Below, piece after piece: positions 1 to 15,060 of a stretch of DNA of 64,000 bases. The notes below the pieces were generated by a model. The model saw nothing but the letters and a program-made list of their open reading frames with translations. It was not told the DNA's origin and searched no databases. The position numbers and the translations under genes were made by a program. Location of the stretch: NCBI RefSeq assembly GCF_963662255.1, contig NC_085060.1:11595630-11659629 (forward strand). The letters run 5' to 3'. This stretch comes from Cinclus cinclus (Eukaryota > Chordata > Aves > Passeriformes > Cinclidae). The stretch's first letter is position 1, and the number at the start of each line of letters is the position of its first letter.

Positions 1-3000
1 GCAAAGGCAAGGTACCTCAAATTGATTGCTGAGATCTAAATTAACTGCAAGTCCTCAGAAAATGGCCCTGGATGGTTATGTCTGCAAACTGCTCAATGAA
101 AACTTCTGTTCTATGTATAGGTTCAGTGAAAGAATGTAGCAGCATGGAAAATAAAGTAAAATGGACAGAAAGTAAAAAGGCAAGTAGTGTTAAATACTCA
201 CATACATATCTTGTAGAATAATTTGACACTCGTTTTTCAGGAAAAAAAATTGGTGAAAAACAGAAGGGATTTTACAAACATGAGTGGATTAGTGATGTTA
301 CACTAAACAGACTATGTCATCCAGAAGCAAAGCGTAAATGATAGAGAACCATCATCATGAACTCAGGTACACAACTATACTTACAGTAAAAGCACAGTGC
401 ATCACTAAATGAAACTGTTAGGACAGACATTTAAAACCAATAATAAGTAATACTCTGGAGTGGGTTTTGCTTGTTTTAAACAACAAATTTAACCTAGAAA
501 CTTGTTGCTACTGTCATTGAGAGGAGAAGGTTGCAAATGTTTTATGTGTACAATTTTATATGGGTAATTATTCATTCACATAGACTAAGCAGGCAGTATA
601 CACACAAATCTCAGTGTATATAAATTCAAACCCTACATATAAAAAACAGGGATATGCGTGTAGGTATGTAAGATTCATGTATATATTTTACACACACACA
701 GTCTCCACTGAATTTCCACCCAGTGGAAAGAACAAAAGTTAGGCTGATATTTCATCAGTTTATTCACAAAACTAAATTTTTTGTCCTCTGGAATGATTTA
801 ATTTTAGAACATTATTAGAACAGCATGAAACAAAACTGCATTCACTGTCTGCTTCCTGCTCCAGCCAGAGAATCTCACACAATTTCCAGCCATTGGTGAA
901 TTTCTTCCTGTGTGATCAGGTCATCGCTAGTTTAGCCAGAAAACATTTAAGGAAAATAAGAGGAGCTTGTAATTTACTCAGCCAACTGGTGAAACAAGTT
1001 TAAGGCAGCCCCTTCTGATGGTTGAAAATAAATGAATGGATCTGCCTTGAAATCATGTACCACCAGTAATACAAAAGTTAAAAGCTAAAGAAGAAATAGT
1101 TCATTTACAGATCTCAGAGTGAGCTGGGTATTGACACTTGAACAGCAATTTGAAACTTAACACGATTACTGTCCTGAACAGAATAGCCTCCTTCTAAACC
1201 TCATACTGATGCTTAAATTCTAATTTTGATGTCTCTTTGCAGTCTTTTGAAATACACGACTCTTAGCAATAACCTCATACAGATTTTGTGAGCAGTAGAA
1301 ATGGGACTCCTGCTCTTCAATCTGAATGTTGCAATAACCTAGTTAACAAAGCACCCTCTGCCAAACTCATCTCATACCACTGAGGAACAGAATAACCAAG
1401 GCAACTAGAATAGAATGACTAGTTCTGTTCACTGCTCTGTGCTTTATCCACCTGTCTTCTATGGAATATCCAGACTGAATGCAAATAAGGCAAATGTACC
1501 AGGGAATTGGAGGAAGTAGCTGGGAATATGTGCAATAGTTACTTTTTACCAAAGAGGATGAACAACATGGATGAAGATCTGTAGGCACTTTCAGCTTATC
1601 CTTTAAAAGTAATTATTGGAGCCGAGTTGCAGCATTCATCTGAAATCGAACTTTCAAGAATTGCACGTTAAGTAGAAATTAGGAAAGAAAAAAAAAACCC
1701 TACACATCAAAGAGGAGAGGGCTGCACAAACATAGCTTTCCTCCTCCTCCTCCACTTGGTCTTCTACAATCTTATATTGAATAAAAAGCAACACACCATA
1801 TATCTATCAAAATGAAGCATATCTTACTGCAGAAAAAAATACATGGCAGAAAATTGTTTGAGTAAACATGTCAGTGAATTGGTTCCAGATGAAAAAAGAA
1901 GAACTGAGTATAAAGACAATCTAAGCCAGATGTATGGTAGTTCATAGCCCAAATTCAGTTGAAAATTTTGCCTAATGTAGGAGGGAACATCAGATGGCTG
2001 CAGAGACACTTCCAGGCTAGTTTACAGCCTGCAGTGATCTCGAAAGCTCTAATTCTGTCCTGTTGATTAGACAGGGAAAAAGAGGGGAGGGAAGGATCTG
2101 TCACCAGCTCAGTTCTGCAGTGCATGTGCCAGCACCCAGACTCGCCCTGTGAGCTGCAAAGCACCAGCACTGGTCCCAAAGAGCCTGTGCAGAAAGAACA
2201 TCGGCTGAGCTAAAATCCATCTCATGTGAGTATCTATCTTTACCATTTGATAGCACAATGTGATTATATTGCTACATCATCTGTATTAAAAACACTGCTG
2301 CACAAAAATGTTTACTTCATGACACCAAACTAAATGACAGAAACTGTAGTTGACATTCATGGTATTGATTGAGCTCCAACATTAATAAGTAAAGTAAAAT
2401 GGTTTGGGAGGTTTATTCATCTACTGGTTAGTGATTCACACCCTTCCAGATGATCCCTGAGGATGACAGCATTGTCTATGTTTGTGTTAATCTTCATTGT
2501 GAAGCATTTGCTTCATTTCACATGCTGTAAAGGCAACACTAAAATTATGATTTAACTATACAAAATTAAACATGTCACCCTGCTTTCAAAATGACTCTAT
2601 TTCCCTACAGAAAACCCCTTCCAATCCCATAGCAACAGCAAAGACCTCCACATTTCCTAATGAAAGCCCCCTCCATAGGCACTAGTCAAAGACAAAGCTG
2701 CTCTATTAGGTTATATTATTAAGACAATCATTGAATGGCTGCTGTTAAAGTAAATAACATTGTCCACATGACCACTGAACACGCAAAATCACCTGGAAAA
2801 TTTCCAGAACAGATATTTTGACTTGTAAGAAAATTCTGAACCTGGAATGCCACACATTCCAGGGCAGGACTGCAGGAAGTTACTACTGGAAATATACAGA
2901 GAGCACAAGCACAAGTGGTCCTTATATGTACCAAAAATAGGTGGCGAGCTCCCATCATGAAAGTCAATGATGCTCCCCACCCAAAGGCAGGAATGGAAAA

Positions 3001-6000
3001 GCATAAATGGAGTGAGACACTGTCTTATTTTCGTTTCACATAAGCCAGGTGAATGCAAGGGAACTGCCAAGTGCACTCTCTTGATGGGCATAGTAACACA
3101 TTCCTTCTCTCAGTCTCTGCTGATGCTTCCACTGTGCAACGAAGCCCTTTATTTTCTGTCCCAAGTTCTTACTGTCAAGCAAAACTGTGCAATGAATGGG
3201 GATCTAGTTCAGCTGAGAGCAGTATTTGATTTAATATTCCTATAATACTTTAAACATAAAAATGCACTATAGAAGTGCTAAGTTTTATTAAGCTTTGCAA
3301 TAGTGAATGTAGGGTGACAAGTTTCCTGAGACTTGACAGTATGGCTCACCAGACTCCAATGCATACAGGCACAACCAGGCAGCGGAGAGAACACTTAAGG
3401 GTAGAAAGCAGAGGAAACACGACTCATAAATCTAGAAAGCCAATCTTTACAGCTTTCATCTGAGCATGGGAGGCTCAGCTTTGATTATTTATATGCAGTG
3501 AAGTAGCTTGCAAGAGATTAGAGAGAGTGAGGAAGGGAGAAGACTAATTGTGTACCAGGAATGTGAGTATCATTTGCTACCCTCCTGCTTATCATTATCT
3601 GACTTTCCAGGTGAGTATCATGACAACTGCCTTTCCAGTGTGAGTTTCTTGCTCTGATGAGGAGCTTCCCCTCCAAATTTCTTTGGGGAAATGTCACTGG
3701 CATTGACATGTTTCCTGAAATGTTTGGATTTCAGCACACATTCAAAGAAATGGGATTTTACATTTTAAAGCTTTACCATAGAGATATAGGGAACACTTAT
3801 ATGCAAGGCAAAAATCAGGGAGGCAGATTTCTCTGTCAGGGACTGCACTCTGAAGTCAGGGAGCTGTTCTGATGAGGTGCAAGGGCTCCTGTGCAGCACG
3901 GGCTGGTGCCTGGGGTAGCATGTCTGCCCCAGCCAACGTGTCACCAGCACTCTGGTCATTTATTTACCTGCCAAGCCAAGCAAACTAAATGTAGCCATAA
4001 TACAGCCAACGGGGGCTTCCTGTTGACTGCAGTAGGAACTAAGTAAAACTGCATAAAGTCAGCCCATTTGAATAAACAATTTACCTCTTTTTTCATCTAC
4101 AAGAGAAAGACTGCATGGATTCTGAATGTATGCACATACCCCTGATGCTATAGAAACAATCTAATTCTATTCTATAGCCAAATAAAAGACAAGATACCTC
4201 GTAATCTGCCTCTTTGTGAAGCAGTACTTCTCATCTCACACAGGAGAGATGAGAGACAGCATGGAAAGCTAAAAGGACAGTACTTTATCCCTTTGTTTGA
4301 AAATCTTAAATAGATTTTTTTTTTTAAATAAAATACTAAATGAGTTTTATTCAAATGCAGCACAAAAAAATCCTAGTGCGTAGTCTAGGCTGGGCACAGT
4401 GACCTGCCCTACCTGGTCACTTGAACAAAGGCATAAAAGCAAATGATAAATTTCCATTTTGTTACACAATATTTCATTAGGGAGCTAATTAAACAAGCTC
4501 TACTCAAACACAGCATATAAACAATATTATACTGGAAGGGAAGAATTTCTTGGAAGATATTAGCTGATAGCACTAACATAAATGATTTAATTTTTTTTCC
4601 TTTTCTCAACAGTTAGGGAAAAAAAAGCTTTTTCCCCCCATTACCTCATCCTAAGTAGTTTTGCAAATCAAGCCCATGTTCACATTCATGCTGTCACTGA
4701 TAATGGATCTTGTGTCAAATAAGAAGAGAGTAAAGGACCTGATAATAAGTGCAATTATAAAACATCAAAAATGGTAGATCAAAGTGGATTTCCTTTATTC
4801 CACTGTGTACAGTCACTTCAGAGCTTTTCAGTGTTGCTGTCATGCAGTCCTGACAGGATGTATTAATTTTCTCCATTATCCTAGCAACAAGTACAGCACA
4901 CTTCAGAAAGCAGCTGACAAATGCAGCTCCTCATTATTACTCTGTCTTACTTTTATTCATTTTGTTTATAAAAACACTTTTAAAATCCCCCTCTGAGATT
5001 CTCAGGCATGATGATAGCCATCAAATGGCTGATAACCTTGTGATAAACAAAATTCAGGGACAAAGTCTCAAGCCTTCCAAGTACTGACACTCTCCAAAAA
5101 AGGACTGAAATTTACAGCCTCCAAAAATTTCAATTCCACTGACGACACTTGAAAACTTTATCTAAATATTGCTGTTTTAATTCATCCTAGAGGACTATCA
5201 ATTTTCTGCATATTGACTAAATTCTGGATGGGAATTCATAGCATAGTTTGGCAATTTAACATACAAATTACCTCTGGAAAAAAAACAAACCAAAAACTGC
5301 TCAGGAGTTAAGCAAACTAGTTCAGGTTCATCCGTCCTGCCTCAGCCCCATGGGTACCATGACTCAACTCCTGGCTGCTCAGGATTATCACTTCAACATG
5401 AAACGTGCATGACAAGAAAATAGTTCTGCAGCACTTTCACACAGGAAGAAATTGGAAGAGAGGCTTTGAGCTGGTGGTCCCTTCAATAAACTTTGCTTAT
5501 GTTTCCCAACATTCAGGCTTTTGGTCGTGTTTGCTTTTGAGCTGATCACAAAATGTTGCAGCTAGTATTGCCAATATACAAAGGAACATGGACTTCAACA
5601 CTAAGAAAGCAAAATACGAATCAAGTAAATTGCACAATATAAACAAGTGCATGCAAAATTAAGTCCTGAAGCAATATATTGTAATATAAAATTGCATATC
5701 CTTGCTGAAGCGAGTAAGCCATGACAAGTTACACTAAGTGAGGAGATAATACACAAAACCCTCAACACGATTATATCTGACATGCAGAATTTCATAGGAT
5801 AAAATCTACTCTAAGATTGCATGCTAATGTGAAGTGCCATGTTCAAAAAGTATACTATGTTATTCTGAATTTAGAGTATACTTGGCTTTCATGACTAGTT
5901 TGAAAAATAAACATAAATTCATTAATTCAATCAACATGGCTCTACACAACTGGAAATAAACTGAGGAAGCACACCATGCTGCCATCACAAAGAGTATCTG

Positions 6001-9000
6001 TCTTAAATATAAGTATAAAAGTAGGTGCAGCAGCTTCATATCCTACCATAAGAATATTATGGCAATGATGCGCAGAAGTGATTTACATCTTCATTATTTC
6101 CAGGCTGCAAGAACTGCTATTGCAAGTACTTTGCAGAGTCATTTGCTAACATTTAAGCAAGTTATGATTAATGCAATTTGAGTAGAACACATATTGGACA
6201 GATAGATTATAGCTCTGCTGACACTGTATGTACAATAATTAGTGCTGTGACAACGGCTAATTATTTATAATTTTAAATCTTAAGGAATTTATCCATAAAT
6301 ATTGTGGTTGAAGTTAATAAGTTGGCTCTTTCTATAGCCAAAACAAGGTGACAGAAATTATCCATTAAATAAAGGAATGATTTCTTACCAGTATTCAAAA
6401 TGAATGGAATGCCAATAAAATAACATCCCTAGACATTTAAAGCACTGCTGCAAAGTATTACTGCCAAAATTAGTAGATAAAGCACCCCCATCTAATCCCA
6501 CTTGCTGTGCTGTGCAACACAATGAAACTTATTAAAAGACAATTGAAAACATAAAAGCTACCTTCTTAAAATTCAGGAGATCTAGGATATCAGTATGAAA
6601 CACTGCTCCAGCTGTATGAAGGGCCATCTGTCTGTGTAAGAACTGAGAAGTGTAAAAACAGTTTTTCACACTGTAATAGTGAAAAAAAGGCTCTCAGATG
6701 GAATCCACAGGAATTACTTCATTGATTTCACTATTACCACTCTAGAAGAACATATCTAAATTGTCCAGCCTGCAGTCAGCAGCAGGACCTGACTTACCTG
6801 CTAATGGCCAAAGTACTGTTCTGTACACAATGAACTCAAACACTAAGAATTCAGGTATCAGGATGCCAAGGAAACGGTGAGGAGCTCACTCTGAATGAGC
6901 ACATGGTCTTTTCAGAGTGGAAGTTCTGACTTCAGAATATTCCAGCAAGCTTGAAACTTCAGGAGAAGAGATTTGAAAGACATTAAGGTGATGTGGTTGG
7001 GATGGGGGAAGGAAATGTGTTTTGCTGACACATTAAGATGATGCACAACTGGCAGCAATCCCAAATAGGTAATGAAGAATCTATTCCAATATACATGGCA
7101 CTGTTCAGTTACCTATGTTCCAGGTATAATTTGGGAGGGGAGAATAGCACTGAAATGAATGCTGCAAGCATTAGTGCCTACTTTTCCTACCCCTGCAAAG
7201 ACCATTAATCAATGAGCACTGGGTATGTGCACAAACAATACCTACTGGCAATAGCAGGGAACAGCAAAAGCTGGCAGCCCACTGCTGTACCACAGGACTA
7301 GGAGGTGGGCCTGAGCTGCTGCTGAACTGCGTGGTCAAATCCAATATTCCAGTGATCAAATCAATGAGGCACTGAGCACCATATAGGGATGCAAAAAAAG
7401 TATTTATGACTGAATTGTAATGAAGTAAAGAAGTGAAGAAAACAAGTAATGACTAAAGCTCCAATAAACAAGGTATCGCTCTAAATTGTAAGATTTTCTT
7501 AAGACCTTTTATCCATTTCCCTGTGAGTGCCTTTAGGCCCAATGAAAATAATTTCATGCTTTCCCATGACTGAGGAACACTATTTTACTTGAAACAAAAG
7601 CTGAAATCCTCACATTACCCTGTCAGCACTGCCTCCCAACATGCTCTCAGGGAAGCAGGCAAAGCTGGGGACAGCTTGGCTTGCAAAACCTTGGGTGTGC
7701 TCATTGTTCTCTGGGATTGGAGCAGCATACTGATTTTCTTTCAGCTTTTCCAATTTTCCAGCATTACTAAACATTAATAATTGATGCTTCATTGATTTAA
7801 TTATTTTCTTTAGAAAGCTGTCCAGTTCCTCCACAGCTCAGAGCTGCAGAATGCTCTCAGAGGCATTCACATTTATCAGTATTTCTCTGACTTACTCAAT
7901 ATCAATTTATTAGCCTTAATTTGCACCTTAGTGTTTAACGTCAAGGAACTTTCTCTTTGATTGAATCTGAAGAAACACTTAAAAACAGAAACTGAAACAA
8001 AAGTTTTCCCAGCAGAACCATTTTTAAAACTTAATGATACTTGAACAAACTTCTTGGTTTCATTTACTTGGGTAGCAACTGCTCAGTGCAACAAAGAGGC
8101 CATTTCTAATGGAAGACACACATCCCAAGCTCCTTTAAGTACTTTTGGTATCAGATTAAATATTAATACAAAAAAAACTTGTACTGTTCAACTATTTTTT
8201 TGCATTACTATTCTGTGAGGGATCACACAATGAAGCAGATTTAAGACTGATGTCAATATTAAATGTATTTAGCTTTTCTTTAAAGTCAATGTGTCAATTT
8301 ACACAAACAGAAAGGTACTCATTTTCCAACACCTGGGATTTTCTTGAGCATCTGCATCTCAGAATCATCATGAGATGAAAGAACTGGTCAGAAATGCACT
8401 GAGGTTGAATTACATTAAGAACAGAAGAACCTAAGAAAGCAGTCAGACAACTATGCCTCCCCATTAGTTTATTAAGAGATCTGACAAGAGAGAAGAAGCA
8501 CTCTTGATTTCTAGGTACATTGAAAGAGAGAAAACAGTTAGTACAAAAGATTCACATTTTACTTGTCATTACATTCCTGCCATAAACATGTATAAATGCA
8601 AATATCACCACCTTATTCTGTTTTATTTATACCTTATTCTGTTTTATTTAGAACTCACCATATTTTGCCTCATAGGTGGAGAATGACTAAGAACCAACTT
8701 TCTCTTTTCTCAGATACTTCGAATCTGCTCTCAACAGCATGCACTTGAAGAAGTAGCAAGACTTCCTGTCACAAGTGGAAAGTGAGACACGATACTCTCA
8801 GTCTCAGCTATCATTGGGTAAGGAAGATTTGGCAAGGGCTCTCTGGCAATGGAAGGGGGTTGTCCAAGAACTCACATCTATAAGGGACTTCAAGATCACA
8901 GCAGAAGCACAGGCTTCTGTGGAAATGTAGCCCAAGTAGGAGCACTGACATAAATTTTAGGCTCACTAACTAGGACATAATTAATATTAACTTGCCTTGA

Positions 9001-11158
9001 GCTCAAATGGAATCATCCAAAAGTAGCATGTAACCAACACCAGTAACAGCTACACACCAAATACAAGCATTTTATTAACACATGTGAGCAATAGAACCAG
9101 AAAGACAGAAACTACCACCGCTGCTCAGGGATCACAGGAAAACATGTAATTAGCACCCAAGTAACACAATTTAAAGGTAAAGGAATGGTATACTGCAAAC
9201 TGAGAGGACATGTCAGCAAGAAGTGTGTCACTCCTGAATAAATCCAGTAACATTTCATTTCAAAGTCTCAAACTGGCTGATCAGATTTACCATCCTTCCA
9301 AAAACTATCCACACAGCTACCACTGATTGCCTGGTGCGTTTATGTTCACACATATTCAACAGCAGCTGAGAGCACCCCAGCTTCCCTGGGATCTGTGTAG
9401 TTTGCAGTAGACCTTATGTCCTTTAGGTGTATAATAAAATAGAGGATTAAGTGATTAAGTGCAATCTGACCCAAGTTGCTCTTTCTGCATTATCTTCACA
9501 TATCTAACCTGTTGATGCAAATGTCAGCTTGAAGCCCTACTGTAATCACGACTGAAAGTGAGGACAGATGCCTGAAAAAATGAAGCAAAAGCAGGAAACT
9601 ATGGAAAGCTATGGGTGACAAACTCTGTTCCTGCAGATTTTATTGTTTCTTTTTAAACATAATTGGTCCTAATTGTGCTACTTAAATGTTAATGCACAAC
9701 ATCTGGCCTCAGCTGTATGGAAAGAGGCTAACAACGTTTTCCTCTCACCTCATTGACAAGGAATTAAAATATAGCCTTACAAAGCTGGGTTTGCCAAATA
9801 CAAGGCACCAATAGTTAGGACAATGTGAAAGCAATCTAATTTAGTCACAAAAATTAAACATGTGCAAAGTTACTGAACATTCATTTTGAATTGTTAATGA
9901 ATTAGAGTGAAAATAAGTCCAAAACACACAGACACAGGAGAAAAATAATACCAAAAGGCAAAGCTTGATTAAAGAACTTGTCTTTTGACTTAGAAGAAAG
10001 TGACACTTCCCCACAAAAGAAAGCCCAAACCAGCCAAAAATCCCAACAAACAAAGGAGAAATATTCAGTTACCTTGTGGACAGAATATAAAACCTTCTAG
10101 TTGTTCTAGCTGGATGGGTGATCTTCTGTATTATCCTTATAATAAAAGTTCATACAGTGCTGCCCAGACAAAGGTAAGTGACCACAGAAAACTTTATCAG
10201 TTAGAATAAACCAGTGATAATGAAGCTCAAAATGCCAACCCAGTTTCCAACCAAACAGCGTCCTTCCTACAGAGTTGCCCTGGACCAACTGAAAATCACT
10301 TTACCTCTTATTTTTGTTTAATCACTGAGCCATTTCCAGTACAACTGCTCTTAAAAATGTCCCCAGCTAATTCACATTATCTCCTTTAAACACTTGCTTT
10401 TTTGGCAGAATTACCACTGCTATACAAGTACTGCTCCTGAAAACACTCAATTATTGCTGCTCACCAGCACATCTCCAGAATTAATTCCAAAACTCTCAGT
10501 CTTCAACATCTAGCAACCTGAAAACAGATACCTAAGCACTGTTGTGTGCCTTATCCAAGACCAGTGGACATCAGTGTTTTCCATCTAACATTACACTATA
10601 ACACAGCCTCAAGAATTCTGCCAAGCTTTTGTAGAACATACAAAATATAATCTCGAGACATGACCTAGTGAACTCTGATTCTTCAGGATATCCATTCAAA
10701 TTTCCTAATAATTCTAACTGGATTTTTGTAGTAAATATGTTCAGGAAATATTTACTTGAGACTAAATTCATGGTTCTGCTTTGTTTCAGAAACTTAGTAA
10801 TGTCCTCTTGAATAGAAATACAACATAATTAGCTGTGTGTTCCTAATTTAACTCTGCTTAAGAATATATTGCTCAACTACTGGGTTTATTTTAATGTTCT
10901 AATTAGAAAGTTCCTAAACATTACTACAGATCAAATTACTATTGTCCTACATGATATTTCTCAGAAAAATAATGCAGAAAAGCTAAGTCCATTGAATACA
11001 CTGTTTGCTAAGAACAAACCACACCAAATTTCTACTACAGACACACAGAGATCATTTGTATGTCAGAAAGTAAATTTGCACATAATGAAACAGCTCATGT
11101 GTTGGAGTCTGAAAACAGGCCTCTCTGAGTTCCTCAGTGAGAGATTAGCAAGTTCCAG
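1..11158. other. No gene recognised; AT-rich, inferred TENM1 intron
   Basis: The frames are full of stops, with only chance open frames below about 100 codons. Apart from the 21-bp duplication at 8610, short CA runs near 690 and a TAATTA-rich patch at 6200-6310, I see no repeat family, RNA gene or coding exon. It is intron only if the TENM1 gene continues leftward, as expected because the proline-rich exon is not in the window. Confidence 0.6.
8610..8650. repeat. Two-copy tandem repeat, 21-bp unit
   Basis: ACCTTATTCTGTTTTATTTA occurs twice in direct succession with a period of 21 bases. The copies are identical, so the duplication is recent, probably replication slippage. Confidence 0.85.
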
Positions 11159-11687
11159 TGAAGGCTGAAAAACACAGTCCTAGATATTAGCGCCGAAAAC
11201 AAATTTCCATGGGGGCTCCAGGAATATAGTTTTAGACATAATAAAACTATAGTAAGAATATTGCTTACATTGCGTAGTTATACGTAACTTGGCATGCTAA
11301 GAAAATGGAATTCGTACAGGTTAAGAAGAAATGGTTTGAGTTTGTGCTTTTAGCTTGTTGGGTAATTTGCATGTAAGAATCTATGCACTGGGGAGAGACT
11401 CGTTCTTGCTCTTGCTCTCTCTTCTCTCCCCTCACTGGCATCAACCTCACCCAGAAGAAGACAGGAGCTGCACAGCAACACCCGCCTTCCCAGCGCCTCG
11501 GCAGGAGCAGCTTCTGCTTCTCATTGGGACTTTACTGCTCTTTAGGACTTTTTGCCAGAAACCTTTAGCCTGGACTTCAACACTTGTGACTCTTTGCCTT
11601 TTCAGATTGATGTGCCTTTACAATAAACAACTTTATAGCAACTGTTAGCTGCTCAGCTCCTTTAAAGAAAATAACCACAACCTGACA
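11159..11687 (+). mobile_element. ERVK-like LTR, probably a 5' LTR remnant
   Basis: From the pattern GGGGGCTCCAGGAATATAGT, GGTAATTTGCATGTAAGAA, an AATAAA at 11622-11627 (CAATAAACAACTTTATAG) and the U5-like CCTTTAAAGAAAATAACCAC, this looks like the LTR family common in songbirds and usually classed as ERVK. The 3' end is ACCTGACA at 11687. A CpG remnant (GCGCC) is near the left edge. The left boundary is uncertain; a TG at 11159 is taken as the start because upstream sequence shows no LTR features. Sequence after 11687 fits a primer-binding site, which suggests a truncated provirus rather than a solo LTR. No gag or pol coding region follows. Confidence 0.6.
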
Positions 11688-11689
11688 AA

Positions 11690-11707
11690 TGGTGCCCCTT
11701 GTACCAG
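11690..11707 (+). other. Possible degenerate tRNA primer-binding site
   Basis: Two bases after the LTR end comes TGGTGCCCCTTGTACCAG. Lysine-type primer-binding sites start TGGCGCCC; the single T at position 4 could be CpG decay. The match is good over the first eight bases and poor after that, so this is suggestive only. It fixes the plus orientation of the element if real. Confidence 0.35.
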
Positions 11708-14700
11708 TGTATAACCCACACTCACGTCACGCAATTAAAACATTCAGAATAATAAAATTTAATTTCTTTTTAATATTGTTAAAAATGGAATAAAATAAGT
11801 TTTTTTTTTAAGACCCACGTTTCCCTGAAGTCAAAAATAGCTTACACAAATTTAGCCTATTAACTAGAAAAAGGCCACTGAATTCCCTATGCATGGTTTT
11901 CCCAAGGACACTCATGAGTTCAGTAAAATCGTGGAGCTGCATCTCCCTCCAATGAAGTGACAGAGGAACTATGCTCTCAGAAGAATGGTGTCTCAGCAAA
12001 ATCCAGGGGTACAGCAGGATGAGCCAAGACCTCTTCTGTGCACGCCCCCTGAGACCTCCACTGGCCCTTGCATCCCTCTGCAATTTGTCCCGTGGTGTAA
12101 ATTGATATCAAAACCAGCTGTTTCCCAAGTAACAAATTCATCCCAGCTCATGTCAATCAAAGCTTTCCACTGAACCTTGAAATAATCTTTACACCAGTAA
12201 TTTTCCCAATAATTTAAAGACAGGAAAGTAACTTCAACACCATTGCCATTTAAGACAATAAAACAGTGAATATTCATGTATACAGAGACATATTACAGAA
12301 AAAAGAAAAATAATCTCTTTGCACACTACTTTTCTCTCCAGCTATCTCTAATGCCACTTGCCCCACTACTGAGTACTTACTAGAAAAGACCAAAATAACA
12401 AACTTGGTATGTCCACACAGACACATACAGTCAGTTCTAGTACAAGTGGAGAGGAAAGAAGTATAGAAACACTAGATGATGACAGTGAAAAATACAAATC
12501 ACTTATTTGAGAAGTTGTTGAGAAACAACAGAAGCAGAAAACTTTGTTGTGAGAAGCAGAAAACCCTCACCCCTAAATCTATTTCTCAGCCCAAGTCTAG
12601 TATCAAACTGTGTACAAGTGCACATACTAAACACATGTAAACACCATGCTATGCATGCAATAATTAAATTGTTGACAAACCCCACTTTTAAAACTGCTTG
12701 GCTTTTTAGTAACAGTATTTAGAAACACCAGCGGCAGATATTAAATGCAATCTTTATGAAATTCAGAGCCCCATCCATCCAGCAAGGAAAAAAACCAACT
12801 TTATCAGAGTTCAGGAAGAAAAATCTAAATCTACAGCAGAATGTAAGAGGCATTCCTAAAGGTGTGTTTTTCCCACTATATTTTAGGTCTGGGGGGGAAA
12901 GATTTAATGTGAGATGAGAGGCTATACTTTATAAAATATCTAATTGACACAGAAAAAATAGTTATGTTTGTGGAAAATCAATAGAGAAAGATAAATCTGA
13001 AAATAAATAGTGATTTAAGCACTCAAGAATGGGAAACAGAATGACAAAACATTTATTACAGTTAAGGCTGACATTCTATAACAAATGACTTTGTAAGTCA
13101 CATCTGACAATACCAGATTTTATAGGAGAGAATTCATTTATAGGGACAATTAGGTAAAGATTTAGTATTCTAACTTAATTTCTCACTTTTTGTCAATTTA
13201 AATTATGGCTCTCTTATTTGTCTGTATTTTAAAAATCACAACTCATTTTGAAGAATTCTTTTGGTGAAAGCTAAAATTGTATTGTACTTATGGTTACTAA
13301 AATATTGATTTGTAACATAGATCAAGAAATACAAGTGCTGATGTAGCTTCTTTCCCAAAGGACACCAGAGCTTGCAATGGTCTTTACTTTGACTTAAATT
13401 TGACAGTCGGAAAACTACAATTTTAATACTGAAGCAACTTTTGAATGAACTGGTTTGAACCTATCAGTTTTCCTTCACTGTGAAGAAAACACTTTATTAG
13501 AAATTCTCTTCATCGCCCTCCTCTCTATAAACAACAGAACTTGCTGGCAGTTGTTTTATACCCTGAAGTACCTCTACTTATTTTCCAAAGTGATAAATGA
13601 CAGATGAAGTCAGTTCCTTTTCTTTAAATCTGATGGCAGTTTTCTTCATTCATGTTAATTAAAGTAGATTTACATTTGGAAAAGAAAACAATGGTCTTTG
13701 CCTTCTTTGTATGAGAATATTCTAATATCATAAAGAAAATAATGAAAACATCAAATATGTGTCCTCAACTCTGCAAGAACAGATGGAATAAGGAAAAAGA
13801 TCCTACAGAGGAGGAGTTAATAGATAAATGCATATCTTGTAATATTAAAAATAAAAAAAATCCCAAACACTTTGGCTTTGGCTCTTGGGAAGATTATGAT
13901 TCTGGAAGTCCAGATTTTGAAGAAAACCATCTTCAATTACTAACACCACAGTGATTTAACTCTGCTTATTGTCATCCTGAAGCCCACCATCTCCTGTGAA
14001 TGCAAATCTTTAATATATTAGGTTAGCATTTAGAAATAAGGGCTATCAACCAGTAAACAACCAGTACACTTATTATACTGTCATCTAAGTCATGCTGCAG
14101 GGGTAAGATTTTTCCATTTTGAAAAGCCCAAATTTCCCTCGTGATATATTAGTCATTGATGTTTTTACACTTGTACCTTTAATTACCCTTTCTCTCACTT
14201 CAGAGATTCAGGAAATAAAGCTTGCATCAGTAAATATCACGAGAAATCCTTGTCTGACATTTCAACCTGACTTTTGAATTTAATATGCCTTTTTTCAATT
14301 ATGTTTATTAATAAGGTTTGAGGTAACTTTCTAGTTATTAATATGATTTCCTTTGCCATAGCCCAATACTTCTGAGGTGCCATGTATCGCACGGGACACA
14401 CGTGGATGAGACATGGTTTCAGGCTTCTACAGAAGAATGATTTGCATTTGAGAGCTGTCATGCTCTTTGGAGGTAAGGGAAGAGCTGGCAGTACTCCAAG
14501 CACATCTGGAGAACTTGTCTTAGCTCTCCTCACTCCCCCACATGCTCTGGGGACCACAGAGGAAATGCTTCATACACTGCTTTCTCCATCCTCTTCCCCA
14601 AACCCCAAACCGAAACAGGCATGAGGAAATTAAATAAAGCAGCTCTGGATAATTGAATCGATTATAACAGGAACACGACAGCAAAAAGGAATTTTGAGGG

Positions 14701-15010
14701 GATGGTGTGGCTGGGGAGATCACACCAATCCCAGCAATACTGCCCTAGGAAGTTGATTTCAAGACTGTCTTTTATAAGAATCAAGTTTTTTGCTGATCAC
14801 TACTATTCAAGGTGAACTGGAGACTGCAGCTGCTCTTCCCAAATGTACTAGTTTACATGGAAAAAAACAAAGCAGAAGGAAAACACACATTTATGAACAC
14901 AGATGGAGAGATAAGGAAATGTCTTCTACATTCAGATTTTCTGTTCTACTCGAAGGGTATGAAGAACATCTCTAATGTGCCTTGACAGACAGACAGCTAG
15001 ATACATTTCC

Positions 15011-15060
15011 AGTTAGTAGAACTATACTATAGTTAGTAGTACTGATAGTAGTACTATTAG
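15011..15060. repeat. Short degenerate AGTTAGTAG/AGTACT repeat
   Basis: AGTTAGTAG occurs at 15011 and again at 15031, followed by overlapping direct and inverted TAGTACT motifs. It is a local low-complexity patch with hairpin potential and no other visible role. Confidence 0.6.
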
